Assembly: GCA_013397935.1 (NCBI GenBank)
Contig: VZRN01004250.1
Coordinates: forward strand, 510,569 to 574,568
Direction of reading: 5' to 3'
Source of the DNA: Dasyornis broadbenti
Taxonomy: Eukaryota > Chordata > Aves > Passeriformes > Dasyornithidae
DNA: 64,000 nt
A program made the translations under genes and the position numbers. The notes beneath the pieces were generated by a model, which was not told the origin of the DNA, did no database searches, and was given only the letters and a program-made list of their open reading frames with translations. This document shows, in pieces, positions 26,380 to 36,100 of the stretch (positions are counted from its first letter, which is position 1; each line of letters opens with the position of its first letter).

Positions 26380-26700
26380 AGTCTAGGCAGCCTGAACTCT
26401 GCCCTTTCCTGCCCAGCTTTCTTTCACATATAAAACACAGTTTTAGGGCCGCTTTGGTGTTTTGGATGAACTTGGTGCTAATGTGACTTGCGGTTTTACG
26501 GCCAAGTATAATAGAAGTAGGCGTCGTGCAACCTTCCTTCACACTGCTGTGCTAATACATCCTAATCCTGTCTGGTGATGCCTTGTGCAGTCCAGAGGCT
26601 GAATTAATCCTGAGCAGGGCTTACTAGTTGTGCTAAACCACCATAAAAGCTCTGCAGAGCTTTCCTAGGCTTAGCCTGAAGTTAACAAGTTGTTCCCCGT
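26380..26700. promoter_or_regulatory. Candidate conserved non-coding element
   Basis: CpG dinucleotides are clustered in otherwise ordinary sequence (GGGCCGCTTTGG near 26448, TTGCGGTTTTACGGCC near 26489, GTAGGCGTCGTGC near 26517). AT-rich cores surround them: GCTAATGTGAC, GCTAATACATCCTAATCC, TGAATTAATCC and GAAGTTAACAAG. Nothing repetitive is present. A retained CpG cluster with homeodomain-like cores is typical of enhancers kept under constraint in vertebrates. No conservation was measured here. Confidence 0.38.
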
Positions 26701-27059
26701 GCAACAGAGAAAAGCAGACTTGAACCCCAGCTCATGAGAAATGACTTGGGAATGGGTTTTTGGATTCATTGCTTATCTAGTGGTGGCACAAGGCTCTGTG
26801 ATGGCCACAGTGGGGTCACTTGGGGTGGCAGGTGACCTGAGAACTCGTTCTCAGGGACAGGCACAGTTGGTATCCCCAGGAAGGGTGGTGGGGTGTGAGT
26901 GCTCCCTCAGGCACTAGGTCCGTTTTAGCCCAGGAGGAGCAGGGGGTTTGATGAGGGCAGCACGGCCCCCGCTGACAAAGGGCTCTGCTGCCTGTCACAC
27001 CTTGACTTGTTGAGCGTGAACACAGCCGGGGGATCACAAAGCTGTCATCACAAAGCATT
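26701..27059. other. Non-coding spacer between two candidate elements
   Basis: Unique sequence with a G-rich middle (26800-26960). An overlapping minus-strand frame of 106 codons shows no domain. I see no other feature. Confidence 0.6.
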
Positions 27060-27480
27060 AGCATGAGAAAAGGAGCGCTCCTCGTGTTTTGGCATGTCAC
27101 ACCCCAGTGACAGGGAGCACAAATACAGTCAGGCACGCAGAACAGTGCAAGTCACTGTCGGCTTTGACAATGTTGGGCACCAAGGCTGTCACTCCTTTGA
27201 CACAGCCCCTCCTTCCCCCTACCCACGCTGCCATTCGCAACAGCAGCTCGCCCACCGCTTTTATTTCTGCACAATGTGTCAATAATTACTTGTCAGGCCT
27301 CTGCTTATAGACCTGGGATGGTGAATAAACGCTTATTATGCCTCAAAAATGTCGCAAGCTTTACCATAAATCTTGTGTTACAAATGCACACAATGGGGGC
27401 TATTGACGCAGAGGCAAACACTCACATTAACATGTAAAGTCTTGCTGCCCAGAATGGAGTTTGACAAACTAACTCGCAGC
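27060..27480. promoter_or_regulatory. Strong candidate conserved element, HOX/CDX-like sites
   Basis: A dense run of homeodomain-type sites lies in non-repetitive sequence. TAATTA is at 27283-27288, an inverted repeat AATAA-ACGC-TTATT at 27324-27337, and CCATAAA (the AT-rich type bound by posterior HOX and CDX factors) at 27364-27370. ACATTAACATG lies near 27424. CpGs persist at ATTCGCAAC, GTCGCAAGC, TTGACGCAG and ACTCGCAGC. The part from 27275 to 27450 reads as uniformly motif-dense as known vertebrate enhancers. Function and target gene cannot be derived from this window. Confidence 0.45.
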
Positions 27481-28466
27481 AAAGGAGTTTGTTGACCTTT
27501 CCTTCGCCTTCCTGGCAGCCAGACCGGGCTTGTGTGTGTTAAAAATCCAGATGGATGGGAGATGAGAAGGGATATAAACATCTTCCTGTTAGGGCTGCTG
27601 GAGTGAGGATGCTCTCCATCTGAGAGCCCTTCAGAGGTGCTGTTACCGGATATCGCCCTCCAGATAGACACGAGCTGAGCGGGCGTGCAAAAGCTAAACT
27701 TGACCAAATCTGGTTTCAGTGACCCATCGGGTTCTGCCTGTGCCTGTTGATCCAGCAGAGGCCCTGACTGAAACTTTATTTTGGCCTGGCAGCTGTTCAT
27801 GCCTTGCCCCTGCAAACTGTGTCTCCGCAGCTGCTTCACCTCGCTGGGTTTCAGGTTGCTCCCAGCAGTGGATTGGAGGTTTTGGCTTTGATGCGCTGGA
27901 ATGAACGGCACCGAAGGTGCTGATGGCAAAGGTGCAGGTGTCGTGAACTGAGCTTGGAATAAGAATGTTTAAAAGGAACTTTGCAGAAATACTAACTAGG
28001 GCTTGCATTTTAATACCTGAGTGAAGTCTCATAACTGACCTTTTCATAAGCACAGAAGGATTTATCCTCTCAGTGCCTTTAGGAAGGACAATTGAGCTTC
28101 TCAGCACGGTTCTACCTGTAGGTAATCTGAGCTGCTCCCTGCAGCATTTCATTGTTTTCCACCAATTTAATTTTATTTTTATGGTTTCGAATGGTTTTCT
28201 TTATCTATCTCATCTTTGAAAAGTTCTTGTTTAGTTCATGCCTATTTCTTGCATCAAGTGATTGAAGTTGTCCCATACTTGTTTAACTTTTTCATATTTT
28301 CAATATTCTCCCCCTCACAGTTTTTTTTCTATCCTGTAATATGTACTTCACTTACTCGTTTATTTAATTTTGCAATGACGCTTCAGTTCCATTTCCATTA
28401 ACCATTTGTCCATAACCTTTCAGATCCAGATTCCTATCTGGATCTAATGGTTCAAATGCTAGGGGG

Positions 28467-28478
28467 AAAAAAAAAAAA
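28467..28478. repeat. A12 tract after a G5 run
   Basis: Five G are followed by twelve A, a purine-only stretch like the one near 15.2 kb. Confidence 0.75.
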
Positions 28479-29631
28479 TTTAAAGAACTCCTGCTTCAAC
28501 CACATTGTTATTAAAAAAATAGGAACGCATTTCTTTTGGCTATAACCCTCAAAACAGACAACTTCTTTTAAGGAAACAAGAATTTGTTTTGATTTTAATA
28601 AAACCTGAAGTGTGGAATGGATTTGACCTAAACTTTTTAAGCAACAAAAACCCTTTGGCAAATGGAGTTTCCACTGTGTATGCAACCCAGTGATGTACAC
28701 GCCTGTTGTGGTGCACAGATGAATGTGTAAAACCCCGTGTACCGAGGGCAATAAAAATCACACGAGGGTTTATGTGCACACATGCATCTGTAGAACCTTC
28801 AGTTTACTTTGTGAGGACAGTGTGATGGTGAGATAATCCCTGGAAGAAACACAGAGCCTGGATTTATTCCAGCTAACTTGAGTTTTGACTCCAGAGCTCT
28901 TTTAGCCAGTCTTGGCCTGTCTTGCTGTCCCACTCCCCCATCCTCAGCAGACACAGATGCATTCACAGCTCTGGAACTCTCCTCCCTTGCTGCAGGTCAG
29001 GCTTGGTGAGGTGCTTCAGGGAGCTCAGCTGGCAGCAAACCAGGCTTTTTTAGCGTGAATCATTTTCTTTTGGTGTTTCTCCCCAAAGTGGTTCACTGCA
29101 AAGAGACATGAACAAGGGAAGGGTCATAAACACATCACGAGGAGGGAGGAGAGTTTTAACTTTTGCACGACCACACCTTTAGGCTCTAAGTAGTTCACCT
29201 GAATCAGACATATAATTATTCTTGTCCTTCTCCTTTTACAGTCAGTAAAGTAGAAAAGCTACCATCAGAAGACTCTTCAGGTCCTCGATTTCTCTCTAGT
29301 GAAAATCCTTGGTTGTGGTTGTATTTAACAATGATGAATATTCATCTCTGTTAACAGCTTAAACAGACCATGTCTACTTTGTTTTAAGTAAGCTGTTCTC
29401 AGTTTGGGATGAAGGCATTGACTGCAAACGTTTTACCAATGTAAATGAGATTACTGCGTTGCCCTGTTGCTGCTTAGCAGTGAACTGGGAAATTCACCTC
29501 TTCCTACTTGTAAGGAAAAGGAATTTTTCACTTTGGACTCGCTTCTCTCTGGTGAGAGCATCTAAAATCTCGATAGGATGTCCTGGGGCCGTGCTGAGCT
29601 GACCGAAATTCTACCCAGAGGCCTGAGCCTA

Positions 29632-29645
29632 ATGCCTCCTAGTGG
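29632..29645 (-). promoter_or_regulatory. CTCF-like site
   Basis: ATGCCTCCTAGTGGC closely resembles the reverse-oriented CTCF core GCGCCCCCTGGTGGC. It agrees at 11 of the 13 most informative positions by hand alignment, including the CCT-N-GTGGC heart. CTCF sites often bound regulatory domains. A single motif match is weak evidence of occupancy, and several such matches are expected by chance over a large region. Confidence 0.3.
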
Positions 29646-30061
29646 CTTGGTTTCTCTTACACCCCGGGGCTAAAGGACAGGGAGAGGTGTAATGAGAGCA
29701 GTGTGGAGCACTGATACAATGACTTCTGCTCAATCTGCTTCTAGAGGGAGCTGCTGGAGGTGCAACTCCAAGTATTTCTTCTTCCATACTTTTTCAGTGC
29801 CCTCATTTTCCAGAAAAAGGTTTAAAAAGCTGAATTCTCAAATAAATTAATTGGGTTTTTTGCTTCCTGAGCTCTGTAGAATCTAAGAAAGGTGAAGGCT
29901 ATAACAGGACCTTGTAGCACAGAGAAGTTGGCTGGGTTTGAGAGCCCCTTCTTGCTTTAGAAAGATTAGACTTAGAAAGTGTGTTCTACTTTCTAGGAAG
30001 AAAATCCTCCTGAAATACTTACACAGAACACTGTGCATGCTTAGTACTAGAATGTTTAAGG

Positions 30062-30078
30062 TTTTTTTTTTTTTTTTT
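30062..30078. repeat. T17 homopolymer tract
   Basis: Seventeen T are followed by CCTTTAATCC. It is a simple tract with no neighbouring gene-like sequence on the minus strand. Confidence 0.85.
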
Positions 30079-31394
30079 CCTTTAATCCAGTGCACAGGTG
30101 TCACTTTAGTCTTCAAAACAGTGAATGAGGTATAAAAATTACTGAATCCAGCTGTGCTCCTTCACAGCCTTGTTTTTAGAGTATTAGGGTAAATGAGAGT
30201 GTGTCTTTGTTCCATGTGTCACCGAAAATGGGGAAGAAAAGAAAAACCCTCTAGCACTATATTTGAAGTGGTAGAGAATCAGGCATTGCTTTATTTTCTG
30301 GCCAGGATGTGTCAAGGAAAATATTCTAAAACACACATGCTTTTACGGGATTTTCTCCCAAACTTTATACAATCAAAACCCGCAGAGATGCGCTGTTTCA
30401 AAGTTCATTGGTCCAGAGATGAGCAACCCCCAGGGTTCAGTTTCCCATTGGATCCGAATCTCCTCACCTCCAATGTTAATCAGATTTTCATTCTTCAATT
30501 TTCCCCTCAGTCCTTTCCGGAGCAGATGTCTCCCCCTGTGCCAGGGCTGGTGTCTGGGGTAGATGTTTGTGGATGCCCTTGGAGAGCTGGGATCTCTTGT
30601 GGATCTCGTGTGCTGCTCCCAGGCTGTTGGGATGCTGAGCTCACCAGGCCTCACCTGGAGAAACAATGCCCTGGGAAGGAGCTTCAGTTCCCTTCCCCCG
30701 GGGCAAAGGTGGACAAACCTGGCTGAAGCGATGTAAAACATTTTTAAACTGGGGTGTTTTCCAACACACGTATTTACATGAGTGTTGGGCATCTCACCTC
30801 TTCTGTGTGTTAGGAGAAGTTTCACACCATTTCTCTGCATTCCAGCAAGCCTCTGTTTTTTCTGTTACTGCTGCATCCAGTCTCAGACTTCATGGCAACC
30901 TGAGAGAATCCAGAATAGCTGAATTCATTGTTCAGAGATAGATATTGCATCCTTTCCTTCCATCACAGAGAAGCGTTGAAGCAGTTCAGCTGAGTTTGCT
31001 TGCAACATTGAAGACAGGGAGGGAACAGGGTTTGGTTTGACTGTAATTGCAGGAGAAACTTTTAGAGGCAAAACTTAATGAGGAGAACTGGCAATTGGCC
31101 TGAAAGATAAATCCAAGCCCTTCTCTTAAATAAATAAATAGGCACACAGATTTTTCTCAAATACAAGTGGGCAGGAATTTAGTCTCACATGCAGAAGTTT
31201 CCAACTGAATGGCCTCCAATTCTTGGGCTCTGCTAATGTTATATCCCTGCCAGAGGTATTATGATGTTGACAATTTGAACTGGGAGGCTTTCATTCCCTA
31301 CCTTTTTTCCATGTGGCTACTTCCAAAGTTCATCTGGTACCGTTAGGGAAATTAAAAGAAACAAAGAGCCAGTCACTTTGTTTTTTATTTTTAC

Positions 31395-31413
31395 TTTTTT
31401 TTTTTTTTTTTTT
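31395..31413. repeat. T19 homopolymer tract
   Basis: Nineteen T follow a T/A-rich lead-in. It is a simple tract. Confidence 0.85.
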
Positions 31414-31639
31414 ATCCTACATTTTGTGACTGTTGAGTTGATTGCAGGTTTGTTTCAGGGCTGTGTTTTGTAACAGAAAACCTATGGTTAGAGTTCTGCA
31501 AACAGAGCCTGTCCTACACTCCTGACATCTGCTAACAGAGCCGTGATGGGCAGGGATAGGCTGGTTTGTGATTTTTGGCCAGTTCAGCTATTCCAACAAG
31601 AGTCGCTGGTGTAAGAGTAGTTGTACTGACAAAGCTCCC

Positions 31640-31930
31640 AGATTGTAATTTTGTCACTGCTTATACGACATGACCTTTTCCACCCAAAATAAACACAGCT
31701 CAAAAAGCTAAATAGTTGCCTAATAGCCACTGTCTCCTGTGCAGGCTCCGGAGATTTTCATGTGAATCTGTGGCCGGAAAAGAGGCACGGGACTGGTGCT
31801 CGGAGTCTCTGTGTTTAGTGACGTGTTTTGTTTATGGCCCCGTTAAAAGTCTTTTGAAACTGTTAAACTTGAGCTGAATCTTGGCACTTTCTTTGCATAC
31901 AAGCCCCCTGGGATCCCCCACTATGTAGTT
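31640..31930. promoter_or_regulatory. Candidate conserved element with CRE and FOX motifs
   Basis: TGACGTG (CRE/ATF-type) at 31819-31825 is followed four bases later by TGTTTAT, a FOX consensus match, at 31829-31835. CpGs are retained at ATACGACATG, CTCCGGAG, TGGCCGGAAAAG, GGCACGGG, CTCGGAG and CCCCGTTAAAAG, roughly ten over 200 bases in CpG-poor surroundings. No repeats are present. The tight CRE-FOX pair and kept CpGs make this one of the better enhancer candidates. It remains an inference from sequence alone. Confidence 0.42.
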
Positions 31931-34755
31931 TGTAAGGGTCTCTGGAGGGTTAATCCTCTTCTTTGCTTAACCTCAGAGATTCTCAAAAGAAGGACAGCGG
32001 AAGGGAAAGTCTGTCCCTGGAGACTCTCTGATCTAAGGTCTATAAGCAGCTCCTCAGAAAAACACTTGGTTTTGGTGTTAAAAATCTGCTTTTAAAACAG
32101 AACTTAAGTATTTAGTCATGTGTCTTGACCTGGCTTCAGCTTTTAAAATCTCTGTCATGTATAGTTTTTAAGAAGCTTATTGTTTTTGCCTTCAAAATTG
32201 CAGCTACTGAACTAAAGGTTTCTATATTCAGTTAAGAGATGCTTTTTTTCTAGGTCATCCCAGCATAGCTATAAATTGTCACCTTGTCACCAGACCTGCC
32301 CTTCCAGATGTGAGGCCTACATTCCTTAATGGACTGAGATGGAGCAAAATAAAGCCTATTGATAGAGCCCCAATAACCATATTTATCTGTGCAGAGACAG
32401 GCACTACATTTTTGAAACACTGAAGTGAAATCCTTCATCAGGACACTGCATGGTGTGGAAGAAGTTTTCCTCTAAAACCTGTTAGAAGCTGCTGGGGGCT
32501 TCCAGTCATCAAAGACAAGAGGAGATGGTTTGGTTGAGGACAGTGATTTGAGGGTTTATGTGGTGATTGTCACGTGTCTGGTTTCACTCACTCCAGAATC
32601 CTGATTTGCAGTGATTTGCTCATCTCTGCTGCCACCCCAGCTTTGCGACGGGCTGCCCGTTTGGAAACGTCAGACCCGTGGCTGGAGTGGAGTTTGTCTG
32701 AACCGCCAAGGTGAGGGTTTTGGTTAAGATAATTCGGCAGGTGCCCATGGACAAGGGAGTTCTCACACCAAAATGTGCGTCTCTCTCCCGATAAAATCTG
32801 GGAAATGCGTTGGAATGCGAGGGTCAGATATCCGCTGTAGAGACCAAAGGACGCTGAGCTTGGCCTTGTGTGCTCCCAGGAACTGCTCAGGAGTTCCTGT
32901 ATGAATTAAAGCAGATGATGAATTGCAAGACGCGGGGATAAAAAACCCCTCTGCTGATTTTTCAGAAGCATTGCCATGAGTCAGCGGCACGTGACGGTGT
33001 CCTTCAAGGTTACATCTGCAGGAGAGGACAGCAAGGAGAGCTGGGCTGAGCACGGGAGCACACTTTCAGCAAATTCCCTGCCCTTATCTTGGGCTGTTTA
33101 TGGCTCCCCTGGGAGGTTTATGACCTTCTATCTCCTTTCCACGGAGGCTGGATTTTGTTTTGAAAACATCTTTTCCTACAGAAGTGTCATAGTCAGTTGG
33201 AGTCAATTTTATAAACCTTCCTTCTCAAAATGCAGACCTTTGTTTTTCACTGATAATGGTGACAAATCCAATAACTATGGAGTGTATTAACCTCTCTGCT
33301 GCTGCAGTTTTCTGTATTTTGATGTTTGTTTTCTGAATTTATTTGTCTGAATTGGATCTAACCATGCAGAAACTGAAAACCCCAAATTTAAGTGCAGACT
33401 ACTATAAACTACTGTTTTCCAGGCTCTTGTACTGACATACCATTGCTGCAGGGCAAATGTATGTGTGGTTACTCCAGATTACAGTTCTGTCCTTCTAATT
33501 GTTGAGGGCAAAATATATAGTTTTAACTGATTTGTGTGTACCAAACCCAACTCCTATGATTTCTATTAGGAGTGGAAGCTATATTTTGTTTTGGAGAAAG
33601 TTATCTACTGTTGCTCTCCCTGAAGAAAATAATCTTTCCATCAGAATCCTTTTGCCTCAGACTCTTCCCATGATGGACTTCCAGCATCTCTCTTTCAAGA
33701 ATGGTCCTTAAATTTTGTTACAGCTTCTTAGCCCTTCTGATGCTGAAATCTGGAATGGGACACAGAAGCATCTTGCTATAACCTAGTTTCTTTCTTTCTC
33801 GGAAAACCACTTCAGTAGGTTAAGAGGAAAAAACGAGATGCAATAGGTCCCAATTTTAGTGGGGCTTTTGCCGGTTTATGTTGTAGGCAGGGGAGGGAAA
33901 TCTGGTCAAGATTAAGTAGCCACAAAATAGGTACATGGTTGGTGCAAGGGGATGGGGACAGACATTAAATTAAAGATCAAAAAAGGTGCGGTGTCGGGCT
34001 TGGAGGGCATGGCAACAGAGCAGCTGACAGCTCTTGGCCCCCATATGGTCAACACTGGGACTGGGATCTGGGGCTGTGTGTTTTAAAGGCGATGTATGAG
34101 ATTTGCAAAGGAGAGCGGGGCTGCGAAGCAAAGCAGACGTCCTTCAGCGGGACACCGCAGCTGTAAACTTTCTGATAAACAGAAGGAATCTTTAGAACTA
34201 AGACCCTGCACTGGCTCTGGCTGTGAGGGAGCTCAGGAGCTGGTTGCTTTTGCTCGGGGTAAGAAGTTCCTGTAAAAAGAGCATGGACATTTTTCTCTGT
34301 GTCAGAGGGAGTAAGTAAAAAAGTAATTGGATTCAATTACTGCAAAGTTGCGAGTTGATTTGTATAAGATACTGGGAAAATTAAATGACGAAAGTTGTGA
34401 AGCATCTGAAAGATGTATCCAAGGAGGCTTCAAATTTCCTTTACTGTACATTTTTAGCAACAAATTAGATTGAAATCAATCAGGAGTGGTCTTGAAATAT
34501 TTATCCAACTGTTGTGCAAGGGGAAGAACTTGCTGACCTTTTGAGTCTTCCTTTTCTATGATAATCGGTCTCAAAAATCAATTTCTGCTATTTTGCTTAC
34601 AAGAACTCAGCTTCTAAAATCCTCATGTGTGTAAAGCTGGTTTTGTGACTGTTTCTCTCTTTGTTTTTCTTCTTTTCCATGATTTGTTTGATTTTTCCTC
34701 ACACTTGTGGATGTGTGTTGACTTTAAGACTGGCTGGAAGGGGAATGGTGGCTTC

Positions 34756-34772
34756 CAATATTGAAAATATTG
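34756..34772. other. 17-bp AT-rich palindrome
   Basis: CAATATT and AATATTG are perfect 7-bp arms separated by GAA. Each arm plus its neighbour also reads as AATATT. It may be a dimeric binding site or chance in AT-rich DNA. Confidence 0.5.
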
Positions 34773-34820
34773 AGATTTCTAGAACGAGTTAATCTACTTA
34801 TAAAGAAAGAAAACAATATA

Positions 34821-34839
34821 TTTTTTTTTTTTTTTTTTT
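34821..34839. repeat. T19 homopolymer tract
   Basis: Nineteen T follow AAAGAAAGAAAACAATATA. A minus-strand reading frame crosses it as a lysine run, which argues against that frame being a gene. Confidence 0.85.
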
Positions 34840-34999
34840 CAAACAGTCTCCATAAAATTGGGGTAAGGCCAAACTAAAATATTCCTTTTGATATGTTTGG
34901 CATGTTTTGATGCCTATCAGAAACAACACATGGAGAGACAGATGTGGAATTGAGAGGGAGGGGGAAATACTGATGTTGTTATTAGAAGGCGACGTCCAC

Positions 35000-35230
35000 A
35001 TCGTTGATTTTGACCAAACCCACCAAAGCTGCCGGTTAACGCAGCGCTGGTGTGTGTTCGGATGACAGACCCACGTGTGAGAGTGGGGTTTGGAGCACGC
35101 AGTTGGCGCGGAGCAGCCCCAAAACCACTGCAGGCCGTGCTGCTCTCCCTGCCAGTGCCCATCCTCTTGATGTGGCTGCCACATGTGCGCGGCCTTGCCA
35201 GCGCCCAATCAGGCAAACTTTTCATTAGAA
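35000..35230. promoter_or_regulatory. CpG-rich patch with CCAAT box
   Basis: A hand count gives about 15 CpGs in roughly 225 bases, including GGCGACGTCC near 34988, AACGCAGCGCTGG near 35038, TTGGCGCGGAGC near 35103 and TGCGCGGCC near 35186. A full NF-Y-type CCAAT box, CCAATCAG, is at 35205-35212. This combination is typical of CpG-island promoters or CpG-rich enhancers. No start codon with a convincing frame or splice donor is visible, so a transcript cannot be assigned. Overlapping frames of 96-136 codons on both strands are explained by the GC content. Confidence 0.35.
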
Positions 35231-35600
35231 AGAAAATTGTCAACCGCTGCTTTTACAGGCTTCCAAGAACGAATCCTGCCCTCCACCCCGTCCCTAGCAC
35301 GGTTGCTTGCAGGGAGGAAAACTTTCTGGACAGAAACCTGCTTTCTTGGTTGTGTGAGTAACTGGAACTGGACAGATACAGAATCTGCTGCCTCGGTGAT
35401 AGCAGGGCTGATAGCAAGGCCAGGACCTCTTCTGACGCCTGTGATCGTTTTGGGTGTTCATTTTCTGGTGTGATAGACAGGTGTCCTGATTAGCACTGTC
35501 AGCCCTCAGGTAGAGCCACAGAGACGACAGCAGGAAGAGAAAATAAACCAGTTAATGAAGTTGTGTGAGTCATTGCTGGGTATCCATGTTAGAATAAGGC
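35231..35600. other. Non-coding spacer
   Basis: Unique sequence with no feature I can name. CATTAATTG-type motifs are sparse and there is no repeat. Confidence 0.55.
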
Positions 35601-35609
35601 TTTTCCCCC

Positions 35610-36100
35610 CTCCTGGCAGGATACACGACCTCGTATGCCCACAGGAGACTCTGTGTTGGATTTGTTCCATTTTGTGTAATTTTGAAATTCATGAAGTTCA
35701 TTGGAAGGATTAATTATGTATAAGGCATGTGCCTGTATGTTCTTTTCATCTGTGAATGCTACCCTGCGTGCAGTTATTAGGGGTCTGATTGGACTGAACA
35801 TTTTGACAAGAATTCAGTGACAAAAGGGGCCCATTAGTCTTTGAAGTCGTGGGCCAAGGAAGAGGAATGCCAGTAACATCAGTAATGACCTCATTTAACT
35901 TGTGACAGAGTACAAGACAATCAGGAAAGGTCATTGTAATATAGCTGTGGTTTATTCTATATGCAGCCCAACTCATGTTTCAGCCAGGCTGTGTTGCAGT
36001 TTTAATGAATGTGAAATCCTCTTACGTTCCCATGCAGGAAGGATGGACAGAACAAGACAGCAACTGGAAAGATCCTTCCCTCTCTCATATATTTAAAAGT
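35610..36100. promoter_or_regulatory. Candidate conserved element with nuclear-receptor half-sites
   Basis: The block carries GGATTAATTATG near 35707, a TGACCT half-site at 35886-35891 and an extended AAGGTCA half-site at 35927-35933 in the opposite orientation. GCAGTTATTAGG and CAGTAATGACC add homeodomain-like cores. CpG is kept at ACGACCTCG, CTGCGTGC and AGTCGTGGG. AAGGTCA half-sites are bound by orphan nuclear receptors of the ERR/SF-1 type. The region has no repeats for about 490 bases. Regulatory function is inferred. Confidence 0.4.

Larger units (their letters stand above)
27481..31630. other. Non-coding stretch, no gene recognised
   Basis: Unique sequence with long chance frames at 27378-28152 (183 and 152 codons in different frames of the minus strand) and at 30193-30840 (177 and 155 codons on opposite strands). 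None shows a domain, signal or splice context. Homopolymer tracts and one CTCF-like site are listed separately. Confidence 0.6.
31931..34990. other. Non-coding stretch, no gene recognised
   Basis: Unique sequence. About 33080-33160 carries CTTATCTTGGG (a GATA-type site) and two GTTTATG copies, possibly regulatory. A 17-bp palindrome and a T19 tract near 34.8 kb are listed separately. The frames of 95-136 codons have no recognisable domain. Confidence 0.6.

Noticed and set aside
27378..28152. 183- and 152-codon minus-strand frames
   Set aside because: They overlap in different frames. The first runs into the candidate HOX/CDX-like block, and neither shows a domain.
30193..30840. 177- and 155-codon frames on opposite strands
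   Set aside because: Mutually exclusive reading with no recognisable protein family.
34798..34839. T tract as the tail of a minus-strand retrocopy
   Set aside because: No polyadenylation signal, target-site duplication or gene-like sequence lies beside it. The same holds for the other long A and T tracts.
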